DNA of 64,000 nt from Thiosocius sp963808165 (GTDB lineage: Bacteria > Pseudomonadota > Gammaproteobacteria > Chromatiales > Chromatiaceae): NCBI GenBank assembly GCA_963808165.1, contig CAWEET010000010.1:1-64000 (forward strand), in the 5' to 3' direction. The notes below the pieces were generated by a model. The model was not told the origin of the DNA. It made no database searches and saw only the letters and a list, made by a program, of their open reading frames with translations. Shown here piece after piece: positions 35,328 to 43,733 of this stretch (positions are counted from its first letter, which is position 1; every line of letters starts with the position of its first letter). The translations under genes were made by a program, and so were the position numbers.

Positions 35328-36740
35328 ATGGCCAAGGCATATGATGCAGGCGTAAAAGAATACCGTGACATGTACTGGACCCCGGATTATGTTCCGTTGG
35401 ACACTGACTTGTTGGCTTGCTTCAAGTGTACTGGTCAGTCGGGCGTTCCCAATGAAGAAGTCGCAGCTGCCGTTGCCGCTGAATCTTCGACCGGCACCTG
35501 GAGCACCGTTTGGTCAGAGTTGCTGACCGACCTTGAGTACTACAAGGGCCGCGCATACCGCATCGAAGACGTGCCGGGCGACAATGAGTCCTTCTACGCC
35601 TTCATCGCTTACCCGATCGATCTGTTCGAAGAGGGCTCGGTCGTCAACGTGCTGACCTCGCTGGTCGGTAACGTGTTCGGCTTCAAGGCCCTCAAGCACC
35701 TGCGTCTCGAAGACATCCGCTTCCCGATCGCCTACATCAAGACCTGTGGTGGTCCGCCGGCTGGTATCCAGGTCGAGCGTGACCGTCTGAGCAAGTACGG
35801 TCGTCCGATGCTCGGCGCGACTATCAAGCCGAAGCTCGGCCTGTCGGCCAAGAACTACGGCCGTGCCGTTTACGAATGTCTGCGTGGCGGTCTGGATATG
35901 ACCAAGGACGACGAGAACGTCAACTCGCAGCCGTTCATGCGCTGGCGTGACCGTTTCGAGTTCGTGGGTGAAGCCATCCAGAAGGCCCAGCAAGAGACGG
36001 GCGAACGTAAGGGTCATTATCTGAACGTCACCGCTGCCACCCCGGAAGAGATGTACAAGCGCGCCGAGTTCGCCAAAGAGGTTGGCTCACCGATCTTGAT
36101 GCACGACTTCCTGACCGGTGGCTTCACCGCCAACACGGGTCTGGCCAACTGGTGTCGTGAAAACGGCATGCTGCTGCACATCCACCGTGCCATGCATGCT
36201 GTAATCGACCGTCATCCGAAGCACGGTATCCACTTCCGCGTGCTGGCCAAGTGCCTGCGTCTGTCGGGTGGTGATCATCTGCATACCGGAACCGTTGTGG
36301 GCAAGCTGGAAGGCGACCGTAACTCGACGCTGGGCTTCGTTGACCAGTTGCGTGAGTCGTTCGTGCCGGAAGACCGCTCGCGCGGTGTGTTCTTCGACCA
36401 GGACTGGGGCTCGCTGCCTGGCGTCTTCGCTGTCGCATCGGGCGGTATCCACGTATGGCACATGCCGGCACTGGTCACCATCTTTGGTGATGACTCCATG
36501 CTGCAGTTCGGTGGTGGTACCCAGGGTCATCCGTGGGGCAACGCCGCTGGCGCCGCCGCCAACCGTGTCGCGCTCGAGGCTTCAGTCAAGGCCCGCAACG
36601 AAGGTCGCGAGATCGAGAAAGAGGCCCGCGACATTCTGACCGAAGCCGCACGTCACAGCCCGGAGCTGGCGATCGCGATGGAAACTTGGAAAGAGATCAA
36701 GTTCGAGTTTGAAACCGTCGACAAGCTGGACGTCGCCTGA
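35328..36740 (+). CDS. cbbL: Form IA RuBisCO large subunit
   Basis: The 470-residue catalytic subunit that carboxylates ribulose-1,5-bisphosphate. Catalytic motifs are present: LGATIKPKLGLS (active-site Lys), GGLDMTKDDENVNSQPFMRW split around the carbamylated Lys, and loop 6 HTGTVVGKLEGD. The N-terminus MAKAYDAGVKEYRDMYWTPD and the neighbouring csoS2 mark it as the carboxysomal form IA. It has an AGGAG ribosome binding site a few bases before the ATG. It is the first gene of the cso operon, with cbbS 54 bases downstream. Confidence 0.99.
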   Translation: MAKAYDAGVKEYRDMYWTPDYVPLDTDLLACFKCTGQSGVPNEEVAAAVAAESSTGTWSTVWSELLTDLEYYKGRAYRIEDVPGDNESFYAFIAYPIDLFEEGSVVNVLTSLVGNVFGFKALKHLRLEDIRFPIAYIKTCGGPPAGIQVERDRLSKYGRPMLGATIKPKLGLSAKNYGRAVYECLRGGLDMTKDDENVNSQPFMRWRDRFEFVGEAIQKAQQETGERKGHYLNVTAATPEEMYKRAEFAKEVGSPILMHDFLTGGFTANTGLANWCRENGMLLHIHRAMHAVIDRHPKHGIHFRVLAKCLRLSGGDHLHTGTVVGKLEGDRNSTLGFVDQLRESFVPEDRSRGVFFDQDWGSLPGVFAVASGGIHVWHMPALVTIFGDDSMLQFGGGTQGHPWGNAAGAAANRVALEASVKARNEGREIEKEARDILTEAARHSPELAIAMETWKEIKFEFETVDKLDVA

Positions 36741-36794
36741 TCAGGCGCACGGCACCACTCAACTTAGTGACAGATACAGATAGAGGATAAAGCT

Positions 36795-37136
36795 ATGCCT
36801 AGCAACGAGGTTGGTGACTACCAAACCGCCCACACCCTCGAAACCTTCGGTTTCCTTCCCAAGCTCAGCCAGGATGAGGTCTATGACCAGATTGCATACC
36901 TGATCGCCCAGGGCTGGACGCCAGCCATCGAGCACGAGCATCCGAGCAAGTCGGCTGACCAGTACTGGACCATGTGGAAACTGCCGTTCTTCGGCGAGCA
37001 GGACCTGAATCGTGTGGTCGAAGAGCTCGAGGCCTGCCGTCGCTCGTACCCGGATCACCACGTCCGCCTGATCGGCTACGACAACTACACCCAGAGCCAG
37101 GGTGTGTGTTTCGTAGTCTACGAAGGTCGTGGCTGA
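36795..37136 (+). CDS. cbbS: Form IA RuBisCO small subunit
   Basis: A 113-residue small subunit that caps the L8 core of RuBisCO. ETFGFLPKLSQDEVYDQIAY and the YWTMWKLPFFGEQD segment, then LIGYDNYTQSQG, are standard. It follows cbbL with GAGGATAAAGCT as ribosome binding site. A strong GNRA-capped hairpin lies between its stop and csoS2, which may set the abundance of RuBisCO relative to shell mRNA. Confidence 0.99.
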   Translation: MPSNEVGDYQTAHTLETFGFLPKLSQDEVYDQIAYLIAQGWTPAIEHEHPSKSADQYWTMWKLPFFGEQDLNRVVEELEACRRSYPDHHVRLIGYDNYTQSQGVCFVVYEGRG

Positions 37137-37151
37137 TTTTCGAAAAGCCGT

Positions 37152-37169
37152 GCCGGGCGCAAGCCCGGC
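37152..37169 (+). promoter_or_regulatory. cbbS-csoS2 intergenic hairpin with GCAA tetraloop
   Basis: Perfect 7-base stem GCCGGGC / GCCCGGC closed by a GCAA loop, a stable GNRA tetraloop. It starts 15 bases after the cbbS stop. No U-run follows, so it is not a classical terminator. A 3' stability element protecting the cbbLS message, or partial attenuation before the shell genes, would fit the much higher need for RuBisCO. Role is inferred. Confidence 0.7.
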
Positions 37170-37203
37170 GTTGCAGGTGTAGGTAAAAGAAACGGGGATG
37201 ACA

Positions 37204-39495
37204 ATGGCACAGAGTGCAAATACCAACAGCAGCAGAGAAGTGGCGCTTGCGCGCCGGCGCGCAATGTCTGCCGGCGGAAAGGCGGCGTTGCCGAAATCGC
37301 AGCAGCAGGCGACGCCCAGTACTCCGGCCGCGTCATCTCCTGTCTCTGCGCCTACTCCTCGTGCGCCTGCGCCGCGGGTGCGGGTTGCAGCGACTCCCGT
37401 TTCCAGCGGTAGCACTGCCAGGACTGCAGCGCTGGCGCGTCGCAAGGCAATGTCGACACGTGGCAAGCAGGCCGTCAGCGGTCGTGACCGCACACGTACT
37501 GCAGCCAACGTTGCCAAATCTGCTGCCGCGGTACCGCCACCCAGCAAGAACAAAGAAGATTGTGGTTGCGGCTGCAAAGGTCGTAAAGACCAGGTGGCCG
37601 CTGAAGCGCCGAAGCGCGAACGGTCTGCATCGGGCTCGCCGCGTGCGGCGAAGCGTCGCAATGGCCGCAAGCCGATGATTGCGCAGAACCCGGCCAAGGC
37701 AGCCTCTCTGGCGCGCCGCAAGGCCCAGTCGACACGCGGCAAGGCCGGTGTCAGCCCTTCGGGCATGACCGAGGCGCAGACTGCGCGCGCCACCAATCCA
37801 GAGCTTTCCGGACGTGAACTCGCTCGGGCCTTGCGCGATCAGCGCAGCCGTCGAGGTGGTTCGGGCAAGAAGAAGAGTGCGCCCTGTGGTCGGCAGCGCA
37901 AGAAGCCTGACGCAGGCGGTGCGCAAGACGCCCCGTGGAAAGTCGGTGCCAGCCAGACCAGTCATGATCAGACCATCACAGGTACGATGGTCGGCCGTTC
38001 CCCGTCGGTGACCGGCGACGAACAGAGTACCTGCCGCAGCATCACCGGCACCGAGTACATGGGCGCTGACCTGTTCCGTGAATTCTGCCAGGCCGAGCCG
38101 CCCAAGGCGCAGCGTCGCGCCGGGCTGAGTGCGACCGGACGTGGTAACGCGGTTACCGGTAACGAAGTCGGGCGCAGCGACAAGGTCACCGGCGACGAGC
38201 CGGGCACCTGCAAGCAGGTAACCGGGTCCCAGTACATTGCTGCCGGTCAGGCCGAGGCATTCTGCGGAACCAAGCCTCAACCTGCGGCCATCCGTCAGAC
38301 CCGCGCCGAGACCCGCAAGGGTAAGGCCGTAACTGGCGACAACGTCGGTACCTCGAAGAATGTCACCGGCGGCGAAGCCGGTGCCGATCGACAGCTGACC
38401 GGCACCCAGTACATGCAATTGGGTGAGCGCGGCAACGTGCCGCCGAAAGTCGGTACCAGCGGCACCCTGCGAGGTGGCATGGTCACCGGAACCCTGGTGG
38501 GTCGCAGCGGCAAGACCACGGGTGATGAGCCGGGTTCGTGCCGTAACGTGACTGGTGACGAATACGTCAGCCAGGAGCAGTATCAGGATTTCTGCGCCGC
38601 CTCACCGCAAGCGACCGACCGAAAGGTCGGTGTGTCAGCGACGCCCGGTGGCAAGGCAGTCACCGGTACCATGACCGGTCGTTCCGGCAAGGTGACTGGC
38701 GATGAGCCAGGTACCTGCAAGACAGTCACCGGCACGCCTTACGCGGGTAGCGAAAACATGACGGGTTTCTGTGAAGCCCCGGCTGCAGATGCAGCCCAGG
38801 CCCGCACAGCCCCTAACCGTCGCTATTTCGGCTCGGTGATGACCGGCCAGCAGCCCGGAGTCGCCGGCAAGATGACCGGTGCTGACAAGGGTGCGTGCGA
38901 ACCAGTGAGTGGTACCCCCTACGTGGGTAGCGATCAGGTGGTCGAGGCTTGCCCCGCAACGGCCGCGGAGCCTGGCGCGCCGGATTTTCCGCAAGCGATC
39001 GGTAGCGCACCCTGGGGTGACTTCAGTGTCGAGCCGCCGGCACACGCTTCCGATCGCTCGCCGGTTTCATCTGCGGTGACCGGGTCTCAGTACGAGCATG
39101 GCACCGTGACCGGCCCGTTCGGCATGGCTTCCGGCAAGGTAACCGGTACCGAACAGGCCCGTTTTGGTCGCGGCGCAGATCGTGCCGACGATGTGCCTGC
39201 GGCCGCCGAACAGAACACCGATGGTCGGATAAAGTCGCGTATCACCGGCGAGGGGCAGGATGCAGGGTCGAAGATCACCGGTGACGACTGGGATCGCGGC
39301 GATCGCGTCACCGGCACTGAGGGCAGGTCCGCGACTGTACGCAATGAGTCGCGCCGTGGTGTACCGATGGGTGCAATGGGTGCCCGCGCCGGCAAACCGG
39401 CCGAGGCTCCGGCCCCGGTCAGCCGTGTCACCGGTAGCAGTGGCAATACCGAAACCGGATCACTGATCACTTACTCCGGCGGCGCACGCGGTTAA
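37204..39495 (+). CDS. csoS2: Carboxysome assembly scaffold CsoS2
   Basis: An intrinsically disordered scaffold of 764 residues that binds RuBisCO and shell proteins. The N-terminal part has RuBisCO-binding repeats, four in number (VALARRRAMSAGGKAAL, AALARRKAMSTRGKQAV, ASLARRKAQSTRGKAGV, and a divergent fourth). The middle has about six M-repeats with VTG-type blocks and paired Cys (GRS..VTGDE..TC..VTG..Y..FC). The C-terminal region (SQYEHGTVTGPFGMASGKV to SGNTETGSLITYSGGARG) anchors the shell. ATG 37204 is chosen because GGGG lies six bases upstream; ATG 37198 is also in frame. In Halothiobacillus a programmed -1 frameshift gives two isoforms; I did not see a clear slippery heptamer here but have not scanned exhaustively. 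Confidence 0.97.
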   Translation: MAQSANTNSSREVALARRRAMSAGGKAALPKSQQQATPSTPAASSPVSAPTPRAPAPRVRVAATPVSSGSTARTAALARRKAMSTRGKQAVSGRDRTRTAANVAKSAAAVPPPSKNKEDCGCGCKGRKDQVAAEAPKRERSASGSPRAAKRRNGRKPMIAQNPAKAASLARRKAQSTRGKAGVSPSGMTEAQTARATNPELSGRELARALRDQRSRRGGSGKKKSAPCGRQRKKPDAGGAQDAPWKVGASQTSHDQTITGTMVGRSPSVTGDEQSTCRSITGTEYMGADLFREFCQAEPPKAQRRAGLSATGRGNAVTGNEVGRSDKVTGDEPGTCKQVTGSQYIAAGQAEAFCGTKPQPAAIRQTRAETRKGKAVTGDNVGTSKNVTGGEAGADRQLTGTQYMQLGERGNVPPKVGTSGTLRGGMVTGTLVGRSGKTTGDEPGSCRNVTGDEYVSQEQYQDFCAASPQATDRKVGVSATPGGKAVTGTMTGRSGKVTGDEPGTCKTVTGTPYAGSENMTGFCEAPAADAAQARTAPNRRYFGSVMTGQQPGVAGKMTGADKGACEPVSGTPYVGSDQVVEACPATAAEPGAPDFPQAIGSAPWGDFSVEPPAHASDRSPVSSAVTGSQYEHGTVTGPFGMASGKVTGTEQARFGRGADRADDVPAAAEQNTDGRIKSRITGEGQDAGSKITGDDWDRGDRVTGTEGRSATVRNESRRGVPMGAMGARAGKPAEAPAPVSRVTGSSGNTETGSLITYSGGARG
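37939..38960 (+). repeat. CsoS2 M-repeat array in the coding sequence
   Basis: Six imperfect tandem units of roughly 150 to 200 bases inside csoS2, each encoding the VTG-block pattern with conserved Cys residues. The third unit (about 38310-38440) is divergent: it has GGEAGADRQLTG in place of the GDEPGTC element, so it lacks the usual cysteines. These are protein repeats and not a mobile or CRISPR array. Confidence 0.8.
38614..38631 (+). promoter_or_regulatory. GAAA-tetraloop hairpin inside csoS2
   Basis: Perfect 7-base stem ACCGACC / GGTCGGT capped by GAAA within the csoS2 message (codons for TDRKVG). It has the same GNRA architecture as the hairpin before csoS2. The site is between two M-repeats. 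It may affect ribosome pausing or mRNA processing; it could also be chance, as the codons are ordinary. Confidence 0.45.
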
Positions 39496-39519
39496 CCCTT
39501 ACTGGCGATCGAAGACCCT

Positions 39520-41028
39520 ATGATGCGTTCATCCCGACAATCCTCGCTTGCCCTGCGCCGCACGTCCGGCCGGGCGCCGATGCGCCGCCCAGGCGGGGTG
39601 GCCTCGACGGGCGTGCGCGGTGGCGCGGTTTCGGGTTCTCATCCGTTATGTCGGATGGGCGAGAACGCGCAGCTGCATGCCTATGAGCGGACGGTGAAGG
39701 ACGCGTTCGACGGAATCGTGCCGATACTGAAAGAGATTTCGGCATTGCAGCATGAAGCAGACTTTGTCGCCCAGGCTCACCGTATTGCTCGCAGCAAACT
39801 CGGTTTCGAATTGCCCGACAGCATCCTTGAAGGTGCATGGGTGGAGCAACTGGACATGCGTCGCCTGTTTGCCTGGTGCGTGTTCCAGACCTACAAGCGC
39901 TTCTGCGACGATTTCTTCGCCAACGATCCGCTGGCAAGCACCGAAGCCGACGGTTTCGATGCGTTCCTGCAGGCCTGTGGGTTTCACACTTTGGACATCT
40001 CGCCGTGCGCCGATGGACGTCTGGCCCACGTTGTCCGCTATGTGCTGCGTCTGCCGCATCGCTCGGTGCGACGGAAATCGTATGCGGGCGCGTTGTTTGA
40101 TATCGAGAACAGTATCGAGAAATGGGTCGAGACCGAGATGCTGCGTTATCGCGAGGGTCGACCGAATCTTGCCGATGCCCCGACGCGCTATCTCAAGGCG
40201 GTGGTGTATCACTACAGCTCGGTAGATCCGGAACACGAAGGCTGTGCCGCACATGGTTCGGACACGCAGAAGGCGGCACAGGCTGGATTGGATCGATTGA
40301 ATGGTTTCAGAGAAGCGGTTGAAAACAGCTTCTGCTGCGGTGCCTCGATTGACTTGTTGTTGATTGGCCTGGATACGGATACCGATGCTATTCGGGTGCA
40401 CCTGCCCGATGGCGAGGGCGATCTGTCGCTCGAACGCTATGTCGACGCGCTCGACCTGTATCACGACACGCGCAGCATGAGCGCAGGTGATGCGACGTCA
40501 GCCGTTACGGCCGCACTGCATAGTGCTGCACCGGAGTCTGCTACGGGTATGCAGCAACTGGTCGCCCGGCTGATCGAGAACAATATTTCGCAGATCGTTT
40601 ATGTGAAGAGCGCACACGGAGAGCACTATCCCGACATCGGGCATGCCGAGCGGTTTATTGGTGCCGGGGTCGGTTTCGAAGAGATTCAGCTGCGCAACCT
40701 GATGTATTTCGCTTATCTCAATACGATTGAGGAGGCGACGCCGGACACCGATGTCGGCATCAAGATTTTTAAGGGCCTGAACGTGTCACGGGGCCTGCCG
40801 GTACCCATCGTGGTGCGCTTCGATTATCACAGCAAGGTACCGGGTGCCCGGGATCGTGCCGTAGAACGATGCGCACGCGTGGCCGAGGCTTTGAAAACGC
40901 GCTACGCAGAGCTGGCGGAAAAAGGCTTACTGCATATTCTGCAACTGGTGAGAGATTGCACCGCCGACGCGACCGTCGAGGTGCTGGCTTGCACTGTCAA
41001 CGCTGGTAGTGAATCGGGAGCGCACTGA
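39520..41028 (+). CDS. csoSCA: Carboxysomal carbonic anhydrase CsoSCA (CsoS3)
   Basis: A 502-residue beta-type carbonic anhydrase that turns lumenal bicarbonate into CO2 for RuBisCO. By comparison with the Halothiobacillus enzyme, the zinc ligands are Cys163 (SPCADGR), His231 (HYSSVDP) and Cys242 (GCAAHG), with the Asp165-Arg167 dyad. The N-terminal 50 residues are basic and disordered (RQSSLALRRTSGRAPMRRPG), the CsoS2- or RuBisCO-binding type tail. A C-terminal pseudo-repeat domain completes the fold. It lies 24 bases after csoS2 and overlaps csoS4A (TGATG). Confidence 0.97.
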   Translation: MMRSSRQSSLALRRTSGRAPMRRPGGVASTGVRGGAVSGSHPLCRMGENAQLHAYERTVKDAFDGIVPILKEISALQHEADFVAQAHRIARSKLGFELPDSILEGAWVEQLDMRRLFAWCVFQTYKRFCDDFFANDPLASTEADGFDAFLQACGFHTLDISPCADGRLAHVVRYVLRLPHRSVRRKSYAGALFDIENSIEKWVETEMLRYREGRPNLADAPTRYLKAVVYHYSSVDPEHEGCAAHGSDTQKAAQAGLDRLNGFREAVENSFCCGASIDLLLIGLDTDTDAIRVHLPDGEGDLSLERYVDALDLYHDTRSMSAGDATSAVTAALHSAAPESATGMQQLVARLIENNISQIVYVKSAHGEHYPDIGHAERFIGAGVGFEEIQLRNLMYFAYLNTIEEATPDTDVGIKIFKGLNVSRGLPVPIVVRFDYHSKVPGARDRAVERCARVAEALKTRYAELAEKGLLHILQLVRDCTADATVEVLACTVNAGSESGAH

Positions 41029-41297
41029 TGAAGATCTGTCAGGTTGAACGGCCGTTAGTGTCGACAAATCGAATCTCGGAGATGGAGCACAAACATCTTC
41101 AGGTAGTTCTCGATGGCAGTTCCCGCGCGGTCGCGGTGGATGCGGTCGGTGCCAAGCCAGGTGACTGGGTTATTTGTGTCGGCAGTTCCGCGGCACGTGA
41201 GGCGGCGGGCAGCAAGGGTTACCCCAGCGATCTGACGATCGTCGGCATCATCGACAAGTGGCCGCCGGAGGAATCTGATGCAGATCCTGCAGGTTGA
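41028..41297 (+). CDS. csoS4A: Carboxysome shell vertex protein CsoS4A
   Basis: An 89-residue pentameric shell-vertex protein (EutN/CcmL fold). MKICQVERPLVSTNRI, then VAVDAVGAKPGDWVICVGSSAAREAAG and LTIVGIIDKWPPE are diagnostic. The start ATG overlaps the csoSCA stop, and its last 20 bases overlap csoS4B. Both vertex proteins would seal the 12 corners of the shell. Confidence 0.97.
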   Translation: MKICQVERPLVSTNRISEMEHKHLQVVLDGSSRAVAVDAVGAKPGDWVICVGSSAAREAAGSKGYPSDLTIVGIIDKWPPEESDADPAG

Positions 41298-41547
41298 GGG
41301 TTCGCTGGTCTGCACCTCGCGCCACGAGGGCATGAAGCATTCGGTGTTTCGCATTGTGCGTGATGCCGATGGCAAGCGGCAGGTGGCGACAGACCCTGTC
41401 GGCGCAAGACCAGGTAACTGGGTTTTTTTGGCGAGCGGTTCTGCCGCGCGCTTTGCGGCTGGGGATTTTGAGATCCTCACCGATTTGACGATTGCCGGGA
41501 TCATCGATGAATGGCCCCCGGAAGATTCGGACGGGGCGGAGTCCTGA
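41278..41547 (+). CDS. csoS4B: Carboxysome shell vertex protein CsoS4B
   Basis: Second 89-residue pentamer protein. MQILQVEGSLVCTSRHEG, then DPVGARPGNWVFLASGSAARFAAG and TIAGIIDEWPPED match the CsoS4B group. It starts inside the end of csoS4A (ATG 41278), so translation is coupled. An 80-base gap with T-rich sequence separates it from csoS1. Confidence 0.97.
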   Translation: MQILQVEGSLVCTSRHEGMKHSVFRIVRDADGKRQVATDPVGARPGNWVFLASGSAARFAAGDFEILTDLTIAGIIDEWPPEDSDGAES

Positions 41548-41578
41548 GGCGAGTGATCCCGCTGGGACAAAGTATTTT

Positions 41579-41605
41579 TTGACGTTTTTACAGACCTTTT
41601 ATCAA
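41579..41605 (+). promoter_or_regulatory. Weak promoter candidate before the csoS1 genes
   Basis: TTGACG (41579-41584) and TATCAA (41600-41605) at 15 bases spacing lie in the AT-rich gap between csoS4B and csoS1, followed by a good ribosome binding site (TTAGGAGAC). A separate promoter for the abundant hexamer genes would make sense. The spacing is poor, so confidence is low. Confidence 0.25.
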
Positions 41606-41626
41606 GGCAATTAGGAGACACTGAAG

Positions 41627-41917
41627 ATGGCAACTGAAAACTATGGCATCGCACTGGGCATGATCGAAACGCGCGGACTGGTGCCCGCCATCGAAGCCGC
41701 AGACGCAATGACGAAGGCTGCTGAGGTTCGACTCATCGGTCGTGAGTTCGTTGGTGGCGGCTATGTCACCGTTCTGGTGCGTGGCGAGACCGGCGCGGTC
41801 AACGCTGCCGTTCGTGCTGGCGCTGACGCCTGTGAGCGTGTGGGTGACGGCCTCGTGGCTGCGCACATCATCGCGCGTCCTCACAAAGAAGTTGAGCCGA
41901 TTCTGGAAAGCAAGTAA
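41627..41917 (+). CDS. csoS1C: Carboxysome shell hexamer protein CsoS1 (first copy)
   Basis: A 96-residue single BMC-domain protein forming the hexagonal facet tiles of the shell. YGIALGMIETRGLVPAIEAA, VRLIGREFVGGGYVTVLVRG and GAVNAAVRAGADACERVGDG are canonical. It has TTAGGAGAC as ribosome binding site. It is nearly identical to the next gene over residues 3-94, differing mainly at the C-terminus. The letter in the symbol follows the Halothiobacillus gene order and is conventional. Confidence 0.97.
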   Translation: MATENYGIALGMIETRGLVPAIEAADAMTKAAEVRLIGREFVGGGYVTVLVRGETGAVNAAVRAGADACERVGDGLVAAHIIARPHKEVEPILESK

Positions 41918-41987
41918 CTGAATGGGGCTGCGCCATGCCGGCGCGGCCGCCTGGCTAATTCTTCCTTATTCTGACGGAGAAGAGACA

Positions 41988-42293
41988 ATGGCAAACGAGA
42001 ACTACGGAATTGCACTGGGTATGATCGAAACGCGCGGCCTGGTCCCGGCTATCGAAGCAGCTGACGCCATGACCAAAGCGGCTGAAGTTCGCTTGATCGG
42101 ACGTGAGTTTGTTGGCGGTGGTTATGTGACCGTTCTGGTGCGTGGTGAGACCGGTGCAGTCAACGCAGCCGTTCGAGCTGGCGCTGATGCGTGTGAGCGT
42201 GTGGGTGACGGCCTGGTGGCTGCGCATATCATTGCGCGTCCACATCGCGAAGTTGAGCCGGTACTGCCGGCCGGCGGTCCTGCTGTCGAGTGA
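41988..42293 (+). CDS. csoS1A: Carboxysome shell hexamer protein CsoS1 (second copy)
   Basis: A 101-residue BMC-domain protein, a tandem duplicate of the preceding gene with a longer C-terminus (REVEPVLPAGGPAVE). The start ATG 41988 has GGAGAAGAGAC upstream. Many alpha-carboxysome operons carry three CsoS1 paralogues; only two are here, plus the tandem-BMC CsoS1D at 45.8 kb. Confidence 0.97.
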   Translation: MANENYGIALGMIETRGLVPAIEAADAMTKAAEVRLIGREFVGGGYVTVLVRGETGAVNAAVRAGADACERVGDGLVAAHIIARPHREVEPVLPAGGPAVE

Positions 42294-42324
42294 TCGGTGC
42301 GCGCGGTAGGACGTCGGAAAGCAG

Positions 42325-42780
42325 ATGCTGAAAACGCGGGTTGATCAGGGTGTGCTGGGATATCTCGGCAGGGCGCTGAGCCTGGAGTTCTCTGCAGTCC
42401 AGCTCTACAGTACCCAATCAAGACTGGTGGCTTACTGGGGGCTGGCGCAAGCTGCCGAACGTCTCCGGCACGAGGCCGAGGAAGAGTTGCAGCATACCGA
42501 TCGGATCATCGAGCGGATGTTGGCGCTTGGTGCTGCACCAAACGCCTCGCAACTCAGGCCCGTGAAGCTGGGTGAAAACCTGGTCGAAATGCTGGGCATC
42601 AACCAGCGGTTTGAGCAGGAGCTGATCAACCTTTACTATGCGGCAGCAAGCTATAGTGCACGAATCGGCGACTATGACAGTCGGCTGTTCTTCAATGCGC
42701 TGCTCGAAGAGGAACGGGCGCATTATCAGGAACTGCTCGACTGGCAGGCGGAGCTGCGAAGCGGAGAGATCAGCGATTGA
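42325..42780 (+). CDS. Carboxysome-associated ferritin-like (bacterioferritin-type) protein
   Basis: A 151-residue four-helix protein. Ferroxidase-like residues are present: the Glu of LSLEFSAVQLY, HEAEEELQHTD, and EEERAHYQELLDW. Such genes are often found after csoS1 in alpha-carboxysome operons (annotated bacterioferritin); their role in carboxysome biology is not settled, though iron handling or redox protection is plausible. It is 31 bases after the second csoS1. Confidence 0.88.
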   Translation: MLKTRVDQGVLGYLGRALSLEFSAVQLYSTQSRLVAYWGLAQAAERLRHEAEEELQHTDRIIERMLALGAAPNASQLRPVKLGENLVEMLGINQRFEQELINLYYAAASYSARIGDYDSRLFFNALLEEERAHYQELLDWQAELRSGEISD

Positions 42781-42832
42781 GTATATTGCCATCGCGTACA
42801 GGCCGGGATAGACCTGGCCAGAGGGTTGGTCG

Positions 42833-43096
42833 ATGAGTTCGGAGTGGCGGGAGCGCAAACGGCCCTTGTGCCTCGAAAAACGCTACGAATTCGGCGGCTA
42901 CTCCATATTGCGCGACTTCCTCGATCAGGCGGCGGAGCTCTCGGAGCGCGCATCCTTCTACCCCGATATGGGATTCGGGCATGACTATGTGAATGTCACG
43001 ATACATGCGGACGAGGGCAGCGGGGTTCTGACGGAAGAACAGCGCCGGTTCGCGGAGTCGCTTGATACCTTGTACGCGGAACAATTGGAATCCTGA
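42833..43096 (+). CDS. acRAF: acRAF: PCD-like RuBisCO assembly factor
   Basis: An 87-residue pterin-4a-carbinolamine dehydratase-like protein. The core (YEFGGYSILRDFLDQAAELSE, then YPDMGFGHDYVNVTIHADE) resembles PCD, but the catalytic His set is altered. Members in alpha-carboxysome operons act as RuBisCO assembly chaperones (acRAF). Position between the ferritin-like gene and mcdA is the usual one. A true pterin function is unlikely here. Confidence 0.88.
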   Translation: MSSEWRERKRPLCLEKRYEFGGYSILRDFLDQAAELSERASFYPDMGFGHDYVNVTIHADEGSGVLTEEQRRFAESLDTLYAEQLES

Positions 43097-43103
43097 TCAG
43101 CTG

Positions 43104-43733
43104 ATGCCGATTATCGCGCTTGTAGGCAACAAGGGTGGTATAGGCAAGACCACGTTGTGCATCAACCTCGCTAGTGCGCTGGCCGAGCGTGATGCCACTG
43201 TCGTACTGGATGCGGATCCGCAACAGTCTTCGCACAATTGGCATGCGATTGCTGAAGGCGGCAGCGCCTTCCGTGTTATCGCTACCGTTGAGGACGTCGC
43301 CAAGGCCGCGGTGGAGCACGCCGACGCCGCCCGGTATGTGCTGATCGATTGTCCGCCGTCGGTCCATTCCCGGCAGACCAGTGATGCCTTGTCTCACGCC
43401 GATCTGGCGCTGATCCCGGTCCAGCCGTCTCCTCTGGACCTTTGGGCAAGCGCACAGATCGAGGGCGAAGTGGGCCGCGCCCGGGAGTTGAATCCCGATC
43501 TGCGTGCGCTGCTGGTCATTAACCAGCTCGAGCCGCGCACGCGCCTCTCGCAAGTGATGCGGGATGCCCTGGCGGAACTCAGTCTGCCGGCGGCGCAGAG
43601 CGCGATCAGCCGACGCATGGTTTTTAAAAAGTCGGTCATCCGGGGGAGAAGTGTGCTGGATGTCGGTAGCCAGGGTGCTGCCGCTGCGGAAGAAATCAGG
43701 CAACTCGTCGACGAAATGGTGGAATTACTGTGA
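43104..43733 (+). CDS. mcdA: Carboxysome-positioning ParA-type ATPase McdA
   Basis: A 209-residue ParA/MinD-like ATPase. The deviant Walker A is GNKGGIGKTTLCINLA, Walker A' is DADPQQSS and Walker B is LIDCPPS. In other bacteria McdA forms a gradient on the nucleoid that spaces carboxysomes. ATG 43104 is the start because it begins MPIIALVGNKGG; an ORF extension to 43062 overlaps acRAF. The following gene overlaps its stop (GTGA). Confidence 0.93.
   Translation: MPIIALVGNKGGIGKTTLCINLASALAERDATVVLDADPQQSSHNWHAIAEGGSAFRVIATVEDVAKAAVEHADAARYVLIDCPPSVHSRQTSDALSHADLALIPVQPSPLDLWASAQIEGEVGRARELNPDLRALLVINQLEPRTRLSQVMRDALAELSLPAAQSAISRRMVFKKSVIRGRSVLDVGSQGAAAAEEIRQLVDEMVELL

Noticed and set aside
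36759..38418. Two long minus-strand open frames (345 and 361 codons)
   Set aside because: Antisense to cbbS/csoS2; low-complexity Ala/Arg/Leu/Gly composition arising from the csoS2 repeats.
37939..38960. Regular repeats that might be taken for a CRISPR or satellite array
   Set aside because: They are in-frame protein repeats of CsoS2 with variable lengths and no spacers; no cas genes.
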